A DNA stretch of 64,000 nucleotides from positions 31,861 through 95,860 of the forward strand of contig CACGGD010000001.1 of the NCBI GenBank assembly GCA_902572605.1, in the 5' to 3' direction. This stretch comes from an uncultured Pelagibacteraceae bacterium. GTDB taxonomy: Bacteria; Pseudomonadota; Alphaproteobacteria; Pelagibacterales; Pelagibacteraceae. The notes under the pieces are model-generated. The model was not told the DNA's origin. It did no database searches and saw only the letters and a program-made list of their open reading frames with translations. The position numbers and the translations under genes were made by a program. Shown piece by piece: positions 61,484-64,000 of the stretch (positions within the stretch are counted from its first letter, which is position 1; the number at the start of each line of letters is the position of its first letter).

Positions 61484-62569
61484 CTAACGTAATTTTAATG
61501 TCGCTAATCCAACTAAAGCCAAAATTATTGCAATTATCCAAAATCGAATTACAATTGTTGACTCTGCCCAGCCCTTTTTTTCAAAATGATGATGAATTGG
61601 TGCCATTTTAAAAATTCTTTTTCCTGTAAGTTTAAATGAAATCACTTGAATAATTACTGATACAGTTTCAAGAACAAATAATCCCCCAACTATAGCAAGA
61701 ACTATTTCATGTTTTGCAATTATTGCTACAGCAGCTAACGAGCCTCCTAAAGATAATGAACCCGTGTCTCCCATAAAAATTTTAGCAGGTGGTGCGTTAT
61801 ACCAAAGAAAACCTAAGCAAGATCCAACTATAGAACCACAAAATATTGAAAGTTCCCCTACATCAGGAATGTATTGTAATTGAAGATATTCTGAAAAAAT
61901 TGTGTTTCCTACTACATAAGAAATTAATGTAAAAGAAAGAGCTACTAACATAACCGGAACGGTAGCTAACCCATCTAATCCGTCTGTTAAATTTACTGCA
62001 TTAGATGATCCAATTATTACAAATAGTGCAAATGGAATAAAAAAAAGACCCATCTGCCAAATTAGATTTTTAAAGAAAGGAAAGTAAAGATTATAAAGAT
62101 ATTCATGATCAGAAAAATTTATTAAAATAAAAAGAGCTGCTCCTCCGATAACTAATTGACCAAGAAATTTTAATTTTGAGTTTAGTCCTCTAGAGTTTTT
62201 AAATTTTATTTTTAATAAGTCATCAGTAAAACCTAATAAACCTAAACTTAAAGATACAAAAATTAGAGTCCAAATATAAATATTGTTTAGGTCTGCCCAC
62301 AACAGAGTGCTTGTAAGCATACCGATTATTATTATAACTCCTCCCATAGTAGGTGTTCCTGATTTTTTTATAATATGGTCTATAGGACCATCTTGTCTTA
62401 TAGGACCCGAAATCATATTCGTAGAAAAAATTTTTATAAGCGGTCCTCCAATAATAAAGACGACAGCTAAAGAAGTAACTACTGACAGTCCTGTTCTAAA
62501 AGTAAGATATTTAAATACGTTAAGAAAAGAATAATGTTCTATAAAAGATGTAAGTAAATTGAATAACAT
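61484..62569 (-). CDS. mraY: phospho-N-acetylmuramoyl-pentapeptide transferase
   Basis: This 361-residue membrane enzyme has about ten helices and makes lipid I from UDP-MurNAc-pentapeptide and undecaprenyl phosphate. The signature KKSGTPTMGGVIII near residue 70, LGFTDDLLKIKFKNSRG, SNAVNLTDGLDGLA, FMGDTGSLSLGGSLAAVAI and MAPIHHHFEKKGWAES are all present. It abuts murF with no gap. Confidence 0.97.
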   Translation of the reverse strand: MLFNLLTSFIEHYSFLNVFKYLTFRTGLSVVTSLAVVFIIGGPLIKIFSTNMISGPIRQDGPIDHIIKKSGTPTMGGVIIIIGMLTSTLLWADLNNIYIWTLIFVSLSLGLLGFTDDLLKIKFKNSRGLNSKLKFLGQLVIGGAALFILINFSDHEYLYNLYFPFFKNLIWQMGLFFIPFALFVIIGSSNAVNLTDGLDGLATVPVMLVALSFTLISYVVGNTIFSEYLQLQYIPDVGELSIFCGSIVGSCLGFLWYNAPPAKIFMGDTGSLSLGGSLAAVAIIAKHEIVLAIVGGLFVLETVSVIIQVISFKLTGKRIFKMAPIHHHFEKKGWAESTIVIRFWIIAIILALVGLATLKLR

Positions 62570-64000
62570 TTAAATTCCTCTTATCATTGCGTTGCTAATA
62601 ACATTTAATCCTGTTGCGTTAGATCCTTTTATCATTAAATAATCATTATTAGCGATTATATTTTTTAAAATAAAGTCAACATCTCCATCACATTGAAAAA
62701 TATTTCCACGTTTTTCTTTTTTTAAATTTTTATAGGTAAAAAGGATCTTTTCTCCCTTAACAAAGACTTTATCAATATCTGAACTGTTAATAAGTTTCGA
62801 TAATTTCCTATGATAAATTTCTGATTTTTTTCCAAGTTCAAGCATATCGCCTAATAATAGATATTTTTTAAACTTATTTTTCTTTATTGTTGAAAAACTA
62901 TACAATGCATTTTTAACCGAAAATGGATTAGCATTATAACTCTCATCGATTAACCTAAAAAATTTTTTATATCTCTTTATTTTATGTATTCTACCTCTGC
63001 CTTCAGAAGGTTGAAAATTCTTAAATACTTGAATAGATTTTTGAAGATTTAAATCAAACTCTTGTAAAACAGCTATAGAAGCTAAAACGTTAAAAACATT
63101 AATATCTTTTATTTTTAATTTAAAAATCTCATCTTTAACATTTATTATGATTTCCTTTATTGCACCTTGCTGTTTTATCTTAATTAGACGAACCTCTGAT
63201 TGTTTTGATTTACCAAAAGTAATAACTTTTATATTTTTTAGTTTTGCTTTTGCATTTAAATAATCAAAAAATTTATCATCACGATTTAAAATAATTGAGC
63301 CATTGTTTTGAATGTTATTTATGATTTCACCTTTTGCCTCTGCTATACCTTTTATATTACTAAAATTTTCTATGTGTGCTTCTGCTATATTTGTAATTAT
63401 AGCTAAATTAGGTTTTATCATTTTAGATAAATTGTTTATTTCACCTTTCTTGCTCATTCCAACTTCAAATATGCCGAATTTATGATTTTGGTTGAGATTA
63501 GATAGGCTTATAGGAACACCATAATGATTATTAAAAGATCTTGGTGAAGCATAAGTTTTTTCATATTTTTGTAGTAACACATGAAGAATATTTTTTAATG
63601 AGGTTTTTCCTGCACTTCCAGTTATTGCTAAAATTTTTGCGTTACAATTGTCTCTTTTAAGTTTGGCAAATTTATTAAGAAAACTAATAGGATTATCAAC
63701 TTTAAATATTTTCTTTTTATATTTTTTATTGAGTTTTGATGAAATCACATATCGAGCACCTTTTTTTATAGCTTGAGGAATAAATTTTTTCCCATCATTA
63801 TGCTTTCCTTTAATAGCTAAGAATAAGTTATCTTTTTTTACATATCTTGAATCTATTGCTATCCCGTCAAAAGAATAAACCTTTTTATTTTTAATAATCT
63901 TATTTAATATTTTTGAATTGAATAAATAATTTTGTCTTTTTTGACTTATTGTCTTTTTACTTATACTTAATTTTTTTATTATTTTGCTATCTGAAATAGA
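62570..64000 (-). CDS. murF: MurF ligase, 5' part off the window; possible MurE-MurF fusion
   Basis: The reading frame is open to the right edge (477 codons visible). The MurF N-terminal pattern YSFDGIAIDSRYVKKDNLFLAIKGKHNDGKKF is upstream of position 63748, so the true gene is longer than any start inside the window. The P-loop TGSAGKTSLKNIL, FEVGMSKKGEI, LIDESYNANPFSVKNAL and GDMLELG mark D-Ala-D-Ala-adding MurF. About 50 in-frame residues precede the IDSR motif, more than usual. Their beginning, ISDSKIIKKL, looks like the end of MurE, so the two enzymes may be fused. Confidence 0.92.
   Translation of the reverse strand, partial: SISDSKIIKKLSISKKTISQKRQNYLFNSKILNKIIKNKKVYSFDGIAIDSRYVKKDNLFLAIKGKHNDGKKFIPQAIKKGARYVISSKLNKKYKKKIFKVDNPISFLNKFAKLKRDNCNAKILAITGSAGKTSLKNILHVLLQKYEKTYASPRSFNNHYGVPISLSNLNQNHKFGIFEVGMSKKGEINNLSKMIKPNLAIITNIAEAHIENFSNIKGIAEAKGEIINNIQNNGSIILNRDDKFFDYLNAKAKLKNIKVITFGKSKQSEVRLIKIKQQGAIKEIIINVKDEIFKLKIKDINVFNVLASIAVLQEFDLNLQKSIQVFKNFQPSEGRGRIHKIKRYKKFFRLIDESYNANPFSVKNALYSFSTIKKNKFKKYLLLGDMLELGKKSEIYHRKLSKLINSSDIDKVFVKGEKILFTYKNLKKEKRGNIFQCDGDVDFILKNIIANNDYLMIKGSNATGLNVISNAMIRGI

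Overview
The window looks like a piece of a SAR11 (Candidatus Pelagibacter-type) alphaproteobacterial chromosome. The DNA is very AT-rich and densely packed, with many ATGA, TAATG or 1-20 bp gene overlaps and almost no intergenic space. It carries heterotetrameric sarcosine oxidase genes, a metY leader with SAM-II and SAM-V type aptamers (SAM-V is known mainly from Pelagibacter and marine metagenomes), and a permuted two-piece tmRNA gene of the alphaproteobacterial kind. This assignment comes from reading the sequence; no database search was possible.

Layout. (1) 1-3.3 kb: soxB-soxD-soxA on the minus strand, diverging from metY (3.6-4.9 kb, plus strand), whose leader holds the tandem SAM aptamers. 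(2) 4.9-9.1 kb: two tandem paralogous lipoproteins, then a three-gene operon (D-amino-acid dehydrogenase-like oxidoreductase, DMT exporter, D-2-hydroxyacid dehydrogenase). (3) 9.1-24.7 kb: a long minus-strand core block with bactofilin, rodA, mrdA and mreD/C/B for cell shape, leuA, ilvC, ilvN and ilvI for branched-chain amino acids, then miaA, a DegP-type protease, a DUF2065 protein and hflC/hflK. (4) 24.8-26.5 kb: an Mrp-type ATPase and thyX, overlapping at their 3' ends.

(5) 26.5-35.6 kb: a minus-strand accessory operon that looks like a surface-glycan cluster. It contains a GT-C-like membrane protein, an AraD-type pentulose-phosphate 4-epimerase, a GtrA / ribulose-phosphate 3-epimerase fusion, a nucleotidyltransferase / histidine-phosphatase fusion, a 2H phosphoesterase, a sugar-nucleotidyltransferase-like protein, a GT2 glycosyltransferase, a GDPD-like protein and a membrane-anchored beta-propeller. 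(6) 35.7-39.3 kb: ssrA (two-piece tmRNA, tag ANESYALAA), followed by an array of one- or two-gene units. Each unit ends in a direct repeat of the last ~25 bp of ssrA: three good copies and one diverged copy beyond the ssrA original. The cargo is a trypsin-like protease, small membrane proteins, a DUF805 protein and a cupredoxin. This cassette-like array is the most unusual structure in the window, and no integrase is visible.

(7) 39.4-49 kb: a secreted protein, a second DUF805 protein, selO, a 26-residue membrane microprotein coupled to a MazG-like pyrophosphohydrolase, fumC, an AsmA-like protein, a UvrD-type helicase and an M24 aminopeptidase. (8) 49-64 kb: ligA, bamD and lpxC, then the division and cell-wall cluster read toward lower coordinates as murF (running off the edge, probably fused to murE), mraY, murD, ftsW, murG, murC, murB, ddl, ftsQ and a very divergent ftsA. 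No ftsZ lies between ftsA and lpxC.

Together the window combines one-carbon and sulfur metabolism at the left end, core envelope and cell-shape functions on both sides, and a central variable region (about 26.5-40 kb) anchored on ssrA that carries glycan synthesis genes and a set of small captured units.
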